Shown here: positions 1 through 7,097 of the stretch, piece by piece
Layout of the letters: the number at the start of each line of letters is the position of its first letter
How positions within the stretch are numbered: the first letter of the stretch is position 1
NCBI GenBank assembly: GCA_036389135.1
Contig: DASVQP010000049.1
Coordinates: 1 to 33,728, forward strand
Length of the DNA stretch: 33,728 nucleotides
Direction: 5' to 3'
Source: Longimicrobium sp.
Lineage (GTDB): Bacteria; Gemmatimonadota; Gemmatimonadetes; Longimicrobiales; Longimicrobiaceae
The notes under the pieces: generated by a model
The model's database searches: none
What the model saw: only the letters and a program-made list of their open reading frames with translations
Told to the model about the DNA's origin: nothing
Program-made: the position numbers and the translations under genes

Positions 1-159
1 GGCCTTGTCGATGTTGTCGAAGCTGACGAAGTCCGCCAGCCCCTGCGCCGCCTGGATGCGCGTGATCGCCGCCGTGAGCGTCGTCTTGCCGTGGTCCACG
101 TGCCCGATCGTGCCGACGTTCACGTGCGGCTTGTTGCGCTCGAACTTAGCCTTTCCCAT
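1..159 (-). CDS. tuf: Elongation factor Tu, N-terminal part (runs off the left edge)
   Basis: Only the first 53 codons are in the window; the gene continues beyond position 1. EF-Tu is the GTPase that carries aminoacyl-tRNA to the ribosome. The start is the ATG at 159, giving [20 protein letters not shown] and then the P-loop GHVDHGKT at about residues 19-26, which is the classical EF-Tu G1 motif. tRNA-Thr(GGT) lies 49 bp upstream on the same strand, and one promoter further upstream (441-418) probably serves both. This tRNA-tuf arrangement resembles the tRNA-tufB operons of other bacteria. Identification is near certain; the rest of the gene cannot be judged here. Confidence 0.97.
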   Translation of the reverse strand, partial: MGKAKFERNKPHVNVGTIGHVDHGKTTLTAAITRIQAAQGLADFVSFDNIDKA

Positions 160-208
160 GGTGCTTTCCGGATCCCGTACGGGTGGTTTGACGACGAGGA
201 GGCGCCAG

Positions 209-281
<73 letters not shown>

Positions 282-321
282 TTGCTCCCCTAAGCCGGGC
301 TGAGCCCGGACGACAGACAGA

Positions 322-352
322 GAAACCTTGCCGTGCCATCGGGCAAGGTTTC
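322..352. terminator. Strong hairpin in the tRNA-Thr/tuf leader
   Basis: A perfect 11-bp inverted repeat (GAAACCTTGCC at 322-332 and its complement at 342-352) with a 9-nt loop. The only T-run next to it (TTTT at 355-358) follows it on the plus strand, so it resembles a plus-strand terminator. Transcripts from the tuf promoter cross it without a U-tract, so for them it is more likely a leader or processing structure. A second small hairpin (CCGGGC/GCCCGG, 295-309) lies nearer the tRNA. Confidence 0.5.
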
Positions 353-417
353 CCGTTTTCCAGCTCTTCCGCGGAGCGCGGTACAGCTACACGCATCCCG
401 GGGAAGAGAAGACGGGT

Positions 418-446
418 AACATACCTAGACCTTCCGGGGCAGTCAA
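418..446 (-). promoter_or_regulatory. Sigma70-like promoter for tRNA-Thr/tuf
   Basis: On the minus strand a -35 TTGACT (446-441) is separated by exactly 17 bp from a -10 TATGTT (423-418). Transcription would start near 411 and read into tRNA-Thr and tuf. Both boxes are close to consensus in otherwise very GC-rich DNA. The transcript would begin with a leader of about 130 nt that includes the hairpin at 322-352. Confidence 0.7.
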
Positions 447-484
447 GGCCCCCTCCCCCGCCTGCGCGTGTTGCGCGGATGCCC

Positions 485-583
485 CGTAGGGGCGCGATTT
501 ATCGCGCCCGCGCTCTCCCCCATCGCGACCGCCGCCCCCCGCACCGAAACCCGTAGGGGCCGCCCCGCGTGGCTGCCCGTGCC
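485..583. repeat. GTAGGGGC-type palindromic repeats (copy 1)
   Basis: Two elements: CGTAGGGGCGCGATTTATCG continuing to CGCGCCC (485-509), and CGTAGGGGCCGCCCCGCGTG continuing to GGCTGCCCGTGCC (about 552-583). Near-identical pairs occur at 6091-6247, at 24349-24449 (inverted) and at 32099-32246. Each element is a short imperfect palindrome beginning GTAGGGGC and ending in its complement. They fill the gap before the permease gene and leave no room for an open gene. Confidence 0.8.
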
Positions 584-669
584 TGCCTCCGCATTGATCC
601 CGGCGTGCTGGTACAGAACCGGCAGGATGATCGGCGGGCGACCCCTTCCCCTCCCCCACCCACACCACC

Positions 670-2529
670 ATGCCCACCTTCTCGCGCATCCTTCGTTCGC
701 TCCGACCCGGCTTCGCGGCGTCGGTCGTGTTCACGCTGGCCGTCGGTGTGGGGGCCGGGCTGGCGCTGCTGGGCTTCGCGGATGCGGGGGTCGCGTACAC
801 CCCCGCGCGCGTGCTCCCCGCATGGGACCGTCTCGCCGCCGGCCACGGTTGGACGGAGGGGCTGGTCACGGTGGAGGAGATCCGCCACGCCGGCGTAGAG
901 TCGCTCCTCCGCGTGCTGTGGGGCACGACCGCGCTGGTGGTGGCGAGCGCGTGCATCATCGCTGCGGCGCGCGTGCTGGCCCGGGGCGCATCGCGGCGGC
1001 CGGCGGTCGCCATGCGCGTGGTGCTGGGCGCGGGCGCGCGTCGCATCTTCCGCTTCGCCATGGCGGATGCGGGCGCGGCGGTGCTCGCGGGCGGCGCGCT
1101 GGGGGTGGCGCTGGGCTTCGGTCTGACACGGGTGGTTCGCGCCACGTGGCCGTGGGGGGTCGAGGGGTGGGGCGGCGGCGGTGGGCGCGCGGTCCTCATC
1201 GCCGTCGCGCTGCCGGTGGGGGTGGCACTGCTGTGCGCGCTGGCGCCCGTCGCGATCGCGTTCCGGCGCGAGCTGGCGTCGGGGCTTTCCACGGGCGACC
1301 GTGCGACGGCGGGACGCTACGAGGGGTGGGTGCGGCGCGTGCTGACGGTGGCGCAGTTCTCCGCGTCGATGGCGCTGCTGGTGGGTGCAGGCACGCTGCT
1401 GCGCGGCTCGCTGGACGGCGGGCCAGCCTCCACCCCCGGCTTCGACCCGCGCGACACGCTCACCCTGAACGTCACCCTCCCCGCGCGCGCGGACGCGGGA
1501 ATGCGCGCCGCGTACCTGCGCGACACGCTGGACCGCGTGCGGGCGATCCCCGGAGTGCGCGCCGCCAGCCTGATGAGCGGCGACGGCTGGACGGGGACGG
1601 GCCCGCGCGACGTCGTCACCTCGTACTGCCGCCCCGCCTGCACCGACATGCTTCGCCTTCCGGTGCTCCTCAAGAGCGTGCACCAGTTCGCGGCGAGCCC
1701 CGGCTACTTCGGGGCGATGGGGATTCCCGTGATCGAGGGCCGCGAGCCCGCGCCGGGCGAGGACCGGGTGGCGGTGGTCAACCTGCTGGCGGCGGGCACC
1801 CTCTTCCCCGGCGTGGAGCCGGTGGGGCAGCACATCCTCCCCCGGCGCGAGGACGACATGCTGAGCGTGGGGAGCTCGACCCCCAAGTACCGCGTGGTCG
1901 GCATCGTCAGCGACGTGCGGCCGCTGGGGCCTGGCGTCGGCGAAAAGGTGCAGCCGGTCGTGTACGTCTCCGCCTTCCAGCACCCGCCGCGCGAGGTAGG
2001 CATCGCCGTGCGTGCTACGGGCGATCCGATGCGGCTGGCCGGCACCGTCGAGCGCGCGGTGATGGCGGCGGCTCCCGGCGCGCTCATCCGCGACGTGATG
2101 ACGATGGAGGAGCGGCTCGCGCGCTTCGCCGCGCCGGTGCGCTGGACGGCGGGGGTGCTGGGTGCGCTGGCGGTGGTGGGGGTGGTGCTGGCGTGCGCGG
2201 GGCTCTTTGGCGTGGTGAAGGAGGGGGTGGCGCGCCGCACCCGCGAGATCGGGGTGCGGATGGCGCTCGGCGCTCGGCAGGAGCAGGTCGTCCGCCACGT
2301 CGTAGCCGACGCGATGCGGCTCGCGCGCACCTCGCTGATCCTGGGCTCCCTCGCCGCCTTTGCGACGGCGCGGACGCTCCAGGTCTTCTTCCACGGCATG
2401 CGCCCCTGGGACCCGGCGCTCTACGCGGGTGTGGCCGCGCTCCTCACCGCCGTCGCGCTCATCGCGAGCTGGATCCCCGCGCGCCGCGCCGCGTCCGTGG
2501 ACCCGATGGTGGCGATCCGGGCGAGCTGA
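670..2529 (+). CDS. FtsX/MacB-type ABC transporter permease without an ATPase neighbour
   Basis: A 619-aa inner-membrane protein. The N-terminal part has hydrophobic segments near residues 15-38 and 83-103 and more around 130-200. A large, probably periplasmic central domain follows (about 215-480), and then a C-terminal FtsX-like unit with three membrane helices. The end RRAASVDPMVAIRAS and the motif TREIGVRMALGA just after the first helix of that unit are hallmarks of MacB/FtsX permeases. The double-unit design without a fused or adjacent ATPase matches the 'ADOP' orphan permeases common in Acidobacteria and Gemmatimonadota. It looks shorter at the N-terminus than typical members (about 800 aa). 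The ATG at 670 has no clear Shine-Dalgarno, so the true start could differ. Substrate unknown; macrolide or lipoprotein export cannot be told apart. Confidence 0.85.
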   Translation: MPTFSRILRSLRPGFAASVVFTLAVGVGAGLALLGFADAGVAYTPARVLPAWDRLAAGHGWTEGLVTVEEIRHAGVESLLRVLWGTTALVVASACIIAAARVLARGASRRPAVAMRVVLGAGARRIFRFAMADAGAAVLAGGALGVALGFGLTRVVRATWPWGVEGWGGGGGRAVLIAVALPVGVALLCALAPVAIAFRRELASGLSTGDRATAGRYEGWVRRVLTVAQFSASMALLVGAGTLLRGSLDGGPASTPGFDPRDTLTLNVTLPARADAGMRAAYLRDTLDRVRAIPGVRAASLMSGDGWTGTGPRDVVTSYCRPACTDMLRLPVLLKSVHQFAASPGYFGAMGIPVIEGREPAPGEDRVAVVNLLAAGTLFPGVEPVGQHILPRREDDMLSVGSSTPKYRVVGIVSDVRPLGPGVGEKVQPVVYVSAFQHPPREVGIAVRATGDPMRLAGTVERAVMAAAPGALIRDVMTMEERLARFAAPVRWTAGVLGALAVVGVVLACAGLFGVVKEGVARRTREIGVRMALGARQEQVVRHVVADAMRLARTSLILGSLAAFATARTLQVFFHGMRPWDPALYAGVAALLTAVALIASWIPARRAASVDPMVAIRAS

Positions 2530-2540
2530 GGGTTGTTACC

Positions 2541-2765
2541 GGGCGAGTGAACTCGCTGCAACAACGGCACGAAGTCCGCCTGCGCGGACTCGGGGGCGAG
2601 GTCCGCGCGACGCTCCCGATTTCTGCGCGGCGGGAAGCCCGGTTCCACGAGCGAATGAGGGCCGCTGGAACCACACGAACTCCGCCTCCGCGGACTGGCG
2701 GCGGTTCTCGAGACCGCTTCAGCGGTCTTCCCGTGGTTCCAGCCGGGGGTTTCCGCCCCCGGTGC
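2541..2765. repeat. Composite palindromic repeat of about 225 bp (copy 1)
   Basis: Closely similar to 27613-27835 in the same orientation. Both copies contain the same ordered set of small palindromes: GGCGAGTGAACTCGC, AGTCCGCCTGCGCGGACT, a GCGAATGA unit followed by CCGCTGGAACCACACGAA, AGTCCGCCTCCGCGGACT (ACTCCGCC... in this copy), and a final CCGTGGTTCCAGCCGGGGG ... CCCCCGGTG hairpin. Short internal stretches differ between copies, so this is a dispersed non-coding family. No open frame with protein character was seen. Confidence 0.85.
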
Positions 2766-2787
2766 TCGGGGCCAGCCGCCAAACGCA

Positions 2788-2820
2788 AAGCCCCGCGCCG
2801 GACATCCCGGCGCGGGGCTT
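2788..2820 (-). terminator. Terminator hairpin after the TonB-dependent receptor
   Basis: Perfect 14-bp stem (2788-2801 with 2807-2820) and a 5-nt loop, 24 bp past the stop of the receptor gene. On the minus strand it is followed by GCGTTTGG, a weak T-tract. The permease gene ends 258 bp away on the other strand, so the hairpin may work for both convergent genes. Confidence 0.75.
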
Positions 2821-2843
2821 CGTGCGTCATCCAACCGATGCGG

Positions 2844-5387
2844 TCAGGGGGCGCCCATCGGCTGGCTGGAGTCGGACTGGGGCTCCTGCGGGGTCGGGGT
2901 GCGCAGGCGGGGGGTCTGGCCAAAGGTGTAGTTGAAGGCCAGGAACACCCCGCGCGCTCCGAACCTCCGCTCCGTCTCTACCCGGTAGCCCTCGATCCCG
3001 TTCGGATCGTTGAGGCTGGCGTCCAGGATCTCGGCGGAGGAGCGCATGCGCATCATGTTGAACGGGTCCTGCACGCGCAGCGTCACGCTCGCCTTGTCCT
3101 TGAGGAGCTTGTGGCGCAGCGAGAAGTTCGTCATCGCAAAGGCGCCGATGCGGCCGTACTCGGTGTTCATCGCTCCGCGGTACATCACGAAGCCCGAGGC
3201 GTCGAGCCTCGGATTGATGCGCAGGTTGGCGTTGGCGCGCGTCGACCAGCCCAGGCCGGAGCTGGAGATGGCGCCCGCCGCGGTGCCGCCATCCGAGTCC
3301 TGGTGGAAGACGTTTCCGCCCACGAAGCCCGTGAGCCGCCCCGCGCGCAGCGACGCGTTGGCGTCCGCGCCGTACGAGTCCGCCGTGGCGATGTTTGCCA
3401 CGGTGGAGGTGATGGTGTCGCCCTGCGTGGTGCGGACGCGGCGGATGGCCCCCTCCGTGTGCCGGTAAAACGGAGTAAGCTGCAGCGAGCCCAGCTTGCC
3501 GCTCTGCTGGAAGCCCAGCTCGAACGCGTCCGTGTACTCCGGCCGCAGGTACGGGTTGCCGCGGAAGCGGTTGAGCGGGTCCTCGTAGAAGAGGAAGGAG
3601 TTGAGCATATGCGTCTGCGGGCGCTGGATGCGCCTGGAGTAGCTCGCCTTCACCTGGCGCGCGGCGTTGACGTTGTAGGCGACGAGCGCGCTCGGGAAGA
3701 AGTCGTTGAACGGCTCCAGGTCGTCGTCAGAGCGGTTGGTGGAGCGGTCGGTGCGCTCCAGGCGCAGCCCTCCCTGCAGCTCGAACTTCCCCGTCTGGCG
3801 CGTGAAGACGCCGTACCCCGCGTGCACCCGCTCGTCGATGGCGAAGACGTTGCTGCCGCCGCTGTTGACCCAGGCGTTGTCCGCGTACGAGAAGCGCTGC
3901 GTGGTCAGGTCGTTGTCCACCTGGCGAAGCTGCCCCTTGTACCCCGTCTCCACCCGCACCCCGGCCACCAGGCGGGTGAGGTCCGCCATCAGGTACATCT
4001 CGCTGTTAACGTAGTCGGTCAGGTTCTGCGTCCTGAACGGCTGGTTGCCGATCGGCGCGCCGTTCACGTCCATCGGCTGCTGCGTGAAGCCGTTGCTCTG
4101 CTCGAATGCGGAGCGGTTGTAGCGCGCCTCCACGTTGAGCTCGTTCTGGCGCGGCTTGATGACGTTGCGGTACGACAGCGTCCCATCGAACGAGGCGTCG
4201 TCCGAGGTCATGCGCTGCCGGTCGTCCGAGACGGCGAGCGGGTTGCGCTGCGCGTCGAAGCGGGTAAAGGTGTTGCGCGTGTCGTTGCGGAAGTCGCGCC
4301 CGCTCACCATCAGCGTGGAGGCCAGCGAGCTGGTCTTCCCCAGCTTCACCTCGGTGTTGGTGTTCACGGTCTGCGACCGCATCCGCCCGGCGCCGTTGGA
4401 GAGCTGGTCCATGAAGTTGATCGGCGAGCCCGCGCCGGTGATGTTCGTGCGGTTGTTGAAGCCGCTCGTGGTGCGCCCGTCGCCGAAGTAGCCGAGGCTG
4501 CCAAAGAGCGTCACCCGCCCGCGCTGGTAGCCCAGGTTGCCGGAGCCGTTGAAGCGGTCGCTGGTGCCCGCGGCCAGGTTCACGCCCCCGGAAAGCCCCA
4601 GCTCCGCGTTCCCCTTGAGGACGATGTTGACGATCCCCGCCATCCCCTCGGGATCGTACTTGGCCGAGGGGTTGGGGACGACCTCCACCCGGTCGATCAT
4701 GTTGGCCGGGAGCTGCTGGAGGAACTGCCCCAGCTGGTCGCCGCGCATGGGGGCGGCGCGGCCGTTGATCTGCACCGCCACGTTCTGGTTGCCGCGCAGG
4801 CTCACGCGGCCGTCCTGGTCCACCTCCACCGCGGGCACGTTGCGCAGCACGTCGGTGGAGTTGCCACCGGCCGCCGTGGGCATGTCCTTGGTGGAGTACG
4901 TGTTGCGGTCGGCGGACATCTGCACCGCGCTGCGCTCGCCGGTGGCGGTGATCCCCTCCAGCTGCACCGCGCTCGCCGCCAGCCGCACCGCCGGCGCCTC
5001 GGCCGTGGTGGCGCCGGGCGCGATGGCGATCTCGCCCGACTTCGTGGTGGTGTGGCCGATGTGCGAGACGCGCAGGAAGTAGCGCCCGGGACGCAGCCCC
5101 TCCACGCGGAAGGTGCCGTCCGGGCGCGTCACCGCGCCGGCGGCGAGCGTCGAGTCCGCCCGGCTCCACACGCCGACCGTGGCGGAGGGAACGGGGCGCC
5201 CGGTGGCCGCGTCCAGGATGGTGCCGCGGAGCTGCGCGCCGCCTTCCTGGGGGATCATCGGGCGCCCGCCGGGAGCGCCCGGCTGGCCCGCGGGCCGCTG
5301 CTGCTGCGTGGGCGTCTGCTGGGCGAATGCGGCTGATGTGCCGCACGCCAGGAGCAGCGCGAGGGTGAGTCCGCTGATCGGCTTCAT
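2844..5387 (-). CDS. TonB-dependent outer-membrane receptor with carboxypeptidase-like N-terminal domain
   Basis: 847 aa from the ATG at 5387, which begins MKPISGLTLALLLACGTSAA followed by FAQQ: a clear signal peptide. The frame is open 67 codons further upstream, but that stretch lacks protein character, so the later start is chosen. After a Q/P-rich linker come a CarboxypepD_reg-like beta-sandwich (LRGTILDAATGRPVPSATV, about residues 48-125), a plug domain (TDVLRNVPAVEVDQDGRVSLRG ... INGRAAPM, about 165-260) and a long beta-barrel to the end (outer-membrane-protein beta-barrel family; typical GLRLERTDRS and SYSRRIQRPQ motifs). It should sit in the outer membrane and take up an unknown ligand using TonB energy. 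No TonB box or SusD-like partner is visible. The upstream 344-bp gap is shared with the divergent lipoprotein gene. Confidence 0.92.
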   Translation of the reverse strand: MKPISGLTLALLLACGTSAAFAQQTPTQQQRPAGQPGAPGGRPMIPQEGGAQLRGTILDAATGRPVPSATVGVWSRADSTLAAGAVTRPDGTFRVEGLRPGRYFLRVSHIGHTTTKSGEIAIAPGATTAEAPAVRLAASAVQLEGITATGERSAVQMSADRNTYSTKDMPTAAGGNSTDVLRNVPAVEVDQDGRVSLRGNQNVAVQINGRAAPMRGDQLGQFLQQLPANMIDRVEVVPNPSAKYDPEGMAGIVNIVLKGNAELGLSGGVNLAAGTSDRFNGSGNLGYQRGRVTLFGSLGYFGDGRTTSGFNNRTNITGAGSPINFMDQLSNGAGRMRSQTVNTNTEVKLGKTSSLASTLMVSGRDFRNDTRNTFTRFDAQRNPLAVSDDRQRMTSDDASFDGTLSYRNVIKPRQNELNVEARYNRSAFEQSNGFTQQPMDVNGAPIGNQPFRTQNLTDYVNSEMYLMADLTRLVAGVRVETGYKGQLRQVDNDLTTQRFSYADNAWVNSGGSNVFAIDERVHAGYGVFTRQTGKFELQGGLRLERTDRSTNRSDDDLEPFNDFFPSALVAYNVNAARQVKASYSRRIQRPQTHMLNSFLFYEDPLNRFRGNPYLRPEYTDAFELGFQQSGKLGSLQLTPFYRHTEGAIRRVRTTQGDTITSTVANIATADSYGADANASLRAGRLTGFVGGNVFHQDSDGGTAAGAISSSGLGWSTRANANLRINPRLDASGFVMYRGAMNTEYGRIGAFAMTNFSLRHKLLKDKASVTLRVQDPFNMMRMRSSAEILDASLNDPNGIEGYRVETERRFGARGVFLAFNYTFGQTPRLRTPTPQEPQSDSSQPMGAP

Positions 5388-5731
5388 GGTGGCCGCGAAG
5401 TTGGAATGGTGGGAACGCCCCCGCACTCGAGGCGGGATGGGCCCCCCGTGTGCTCCGGGAGGTTGGGCGGCATTCATTGGATGCGCGACCCCGCCCCGGG
5501 GTTGCATCCGGTCCGTCGTCCGCCCGCCGCCCGTTACGGACGATGCGGCCGGTGGTTTCGGATCGTGTGAAAAATTTAGCACCTTCACGCCAGACCGCCA
5601 CCCGTCTCGGGTGAGCGATGAATTAACACGGAATGGACGGGATGTCGCGAAAGTGGGAATCCTGGCGTGGCACGGAACCTGTTGCCGGATTCTTCAGCGT
5701 CGGAACGCACACTCGAAACGAGGGGGGACGT

Positions 5732-5986
5732 ATGAGGAAGATGGTCCTGGCCGGGTTCGTCGCGGGGGCCGTGGCCTCCCTGGGCGCCTGCGCCCCGGCG
5801 ATGCACCTTGCGGTCGCCAGCCCGAGCTGCACCGCCGCCACACCGTGGACGACGCACTCGCGGATGAACATCAACACCGTTGCGCTGCGGGTGCAGCGGA
5901 CCTCCGCGCGCTACACCGCCGGCTACCGCTACGAGCGCCGCAACCCCGACAAGTGGCGCCAGATCGCGGACGGGGAGTGCAGGTAG
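5732..5986 (+). CDS. Small lipoprotein of unknown function
   Basis: 84 aa. The ATG at 5732 is preceded by AGGGGGG, a strong Shine-Dalgarno with good spacing, which decides this start over an in-frame ATG 33 codons upstream. The N-terminus MRKMVLAGFVAGAVASLGAC is a textbook lipoprotein signal peptide with the lipobox LGAC, so the mature protein should be anchored through Cys20. The mature part (about 65 aa) has two more cysteines (CTAATPW and the C-terminal GECR), possibly a disulfide, and is rich in Arg and Thr. I recognise no family. It is transcribed divergently from the TonB receptor. Confidence 0.7.
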   Translation: MRKMVLAGFVAGAVASLGACAPAMHLAVASPSCTAATPWTTHSRMNINTVALRVQRTSARYTAGYRYERRNPDKWRQIADGECR

Positions 5987-6010
5987 GGGGCGTACCCCTC
6001 ACCCCCCCGC

Positions 6011-6040
6011 CCCCCTCTCCCAAACTGCTGGTAGAGGGGG
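6011..6040. terminator. CCCCTCTCCC hairpin after the lipoprotein gene
   Basis: Arms at 6011-6021 and 6030-6040 with one mismatch around AAACTGCT, 25 bp past the lipoprotein stop. An almost identical hairpin, with a perfect 10-bp stem and the same loop AAACTGCT, is at 32036-32063, so this is a dispersed element that may double as a terminator. Confidence 0.5.
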
Positions 6041-6090
6041 AAGATCGCGGCCTTTTCCGTGCCGCGCCGGCCCACGAAAACGCGCACATC

Positions 6091-6247
6091 CGTAGGGGCG
6101 CGATTCATCGCGCCCACCCTCGCCTCCACCGCGACCGCCGCCTTTGGCGTCAGGACCGGCAGGGGCAGACCTGCGTGTCTGCCCTTCGTTGCCCCCGCCC
6201 GAACCGCACGAAAGCTGTAGGGGCCGTCCGATGTGGCTGCCCGTGCC
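6091..6247. repeat. GTAGGGGC-type palindromic repeats (copy 2)
   Basis: Three variants in a row: CGTAGGGGCGCGATTCATCG continuing to CGCGCCC (6091-6115), CAGGGGCAGACCTGCGTG continuing to TCTGCCC (about 6160-6184), and TGTAGGGGCCGTCCGATGTG continuing to GGCTGCCCGTGCC (about 6216-6247). The first and third match the pairs at 485-583 and 32099-32246. The stretch between the lipoprotein and the next gene holds no other feature apart from two hairpins. Confidence 0.8.
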
Positions 6248-6294
6248 CTCCTCGGGACCGCCCCCCGCAGCCTGGCACCGATACACGCAAAACG

Positions 6295-6325
6295 CCCCTC
6301 GCCCAGATAGTTATTGGGGGAGGGG
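6295..6325 (-). terminator. Terminator hairpin after the unknown protein gene
   Basis: Imperfect 11-bp stem (CCCCTCGCCCA at 6295-6305 with TGGGGGAGGGG at 6315-6325, one mismatch). On the minus strand it is followed by CGTTTTGCG, so it plausibly terminates the gene that ends at 6362. Confidence 0.5.
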
Positions 6326-6361
6326 CCGCGAGGTGACGAGCGGGGAGGGGGCCCGCCCCCC

Positions 6362-6940
6362 CTACGCCATCCCCTCGTCCAGCTGCTCCCGCAGCGCCAG
6401 CGCGAGCTGCAGCGCCACCAGGCGGGCATGGTCCTCCTCCACGGGCAGGTACCAGTGGGTTCCGCGCACCACCGCCTCGGCCTCCCCGCACTGCGCGCGG
6501 ATGCCGCTTTCGTCGTACACCACGGTGGGGGCGCAGGTGAGGTCGCGGAGGAGGGGGTGGGGCTGCATCGCCGCGGCCACCAATAGGCCCAGCCGGTGCC
6601 AGTGCGGCGAGAGCGGGCCCGGCGCCCCGTACTCCGCCGCCTCCCGCAGCCGCTTGCGGAGCGCGCCGCGGTCCATGCCGTCGTCGCGCGACCAGCGCGC
6701 CAGCTCGGCGCCCATGCGCGCCACCATCCCGATCGCCTGGTAGCCGGGGAGGCCCAGCGCGTTGCGGGCGTAGCGCAGCGCCCTCGTCTCGGCCGCTTCC
6801 AGCGCCCTGAAGATCGGGCTGTAGCTGTCCGAGTCGTGACGCAGCGGCGCCACCCGCCCCGACTGCGGGACGATGGCGCAGAAGCGCTCGTAGAAAACCT
6901 CGGCGGGGGATTGAAGCTGAGTCTCGATCAAGCGGGCCAT
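6362..6940 (-). CDS. Protein of unknown function, 192 aa
   Basis: Starts at the ATG at 6940 (MARLIETQLQSPAEVFYERF); upstream codons in this frame are low-complexity Arg/Ser/Pro and are rejected. The protein is soluble, without signal peptide or membrane segment. It appears alpha-helical in the first two thirds (ALEAAETRALRYARNALGL, GALRKRLREAAEYG) and ends with alternating hydrophobic segments (TCAPTVVYDESGIRAQCGEA, RGTHWYLPVEEDHARLVALQ) that look like a small beta-sheet plus a C-terminal helix. I recognise no family. It stands alone, with the LVIVD operon's terminator 91 bp upstream and its own hairpin downstream. Confidence 0.65.
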   Translation of the reverse strand: MARLIETQLQSPAEVFYERFCAIVPQSGRVAPLRHDSDSYSPIFRALEAAETRALRYARNALGLPGYQAIGMVARMGAELARWSRDDGMDRGALRKRLREAAEYGAPGPLSPHWHRLGLLVAAAMQPHPLLRDLTCAPTVVYDESGIRAQCGEAEAVVRGTHWYLPVEEDHARLVALQLALALREQLDEGMA

Positions 6941-7030
6941 CCAGATGGAGGCGCGGGAGATAACGGGGGAGGCGTTACAGTTTGCGTTGCCGACGGGACA
7001 GTGCGCAAGACTTACGTTTTCCGCAGGCAC

Positions 7031-7065
7031 GAAGCCCCTCCACCGGGATGCGGTGGAGGGGCTTC
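7031..7065 (-). terminator. Terminator hairpin after the LVIVD-repeat protein
   Basis: Perfect 14-bp stem (GAAGCCCCTCCACC at 7031-7044 with its complement at 7052-7065) and a 7-nt loop, 33 bp past the stop of the LVIVD gene on the minus strand. On that strand it is followed by GTGCCTGCGG, so the T-tract is poor, but stem strength and position are convincing. Confidence 0.7.
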
Positions 7066-7097
7066 GTCTCGTACGTCTTTTCAGCGCGTGGACCGGG

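Noticed and set aside
468-5336. A 1,622-codon open frame on the plus strand.
   Set aside because: It runs through the permease gene in another frame and antisense through the TonB receptor. Its translation is low-complexity Arg/Gly/Ala/His, an effect of high GC at third codon positions.
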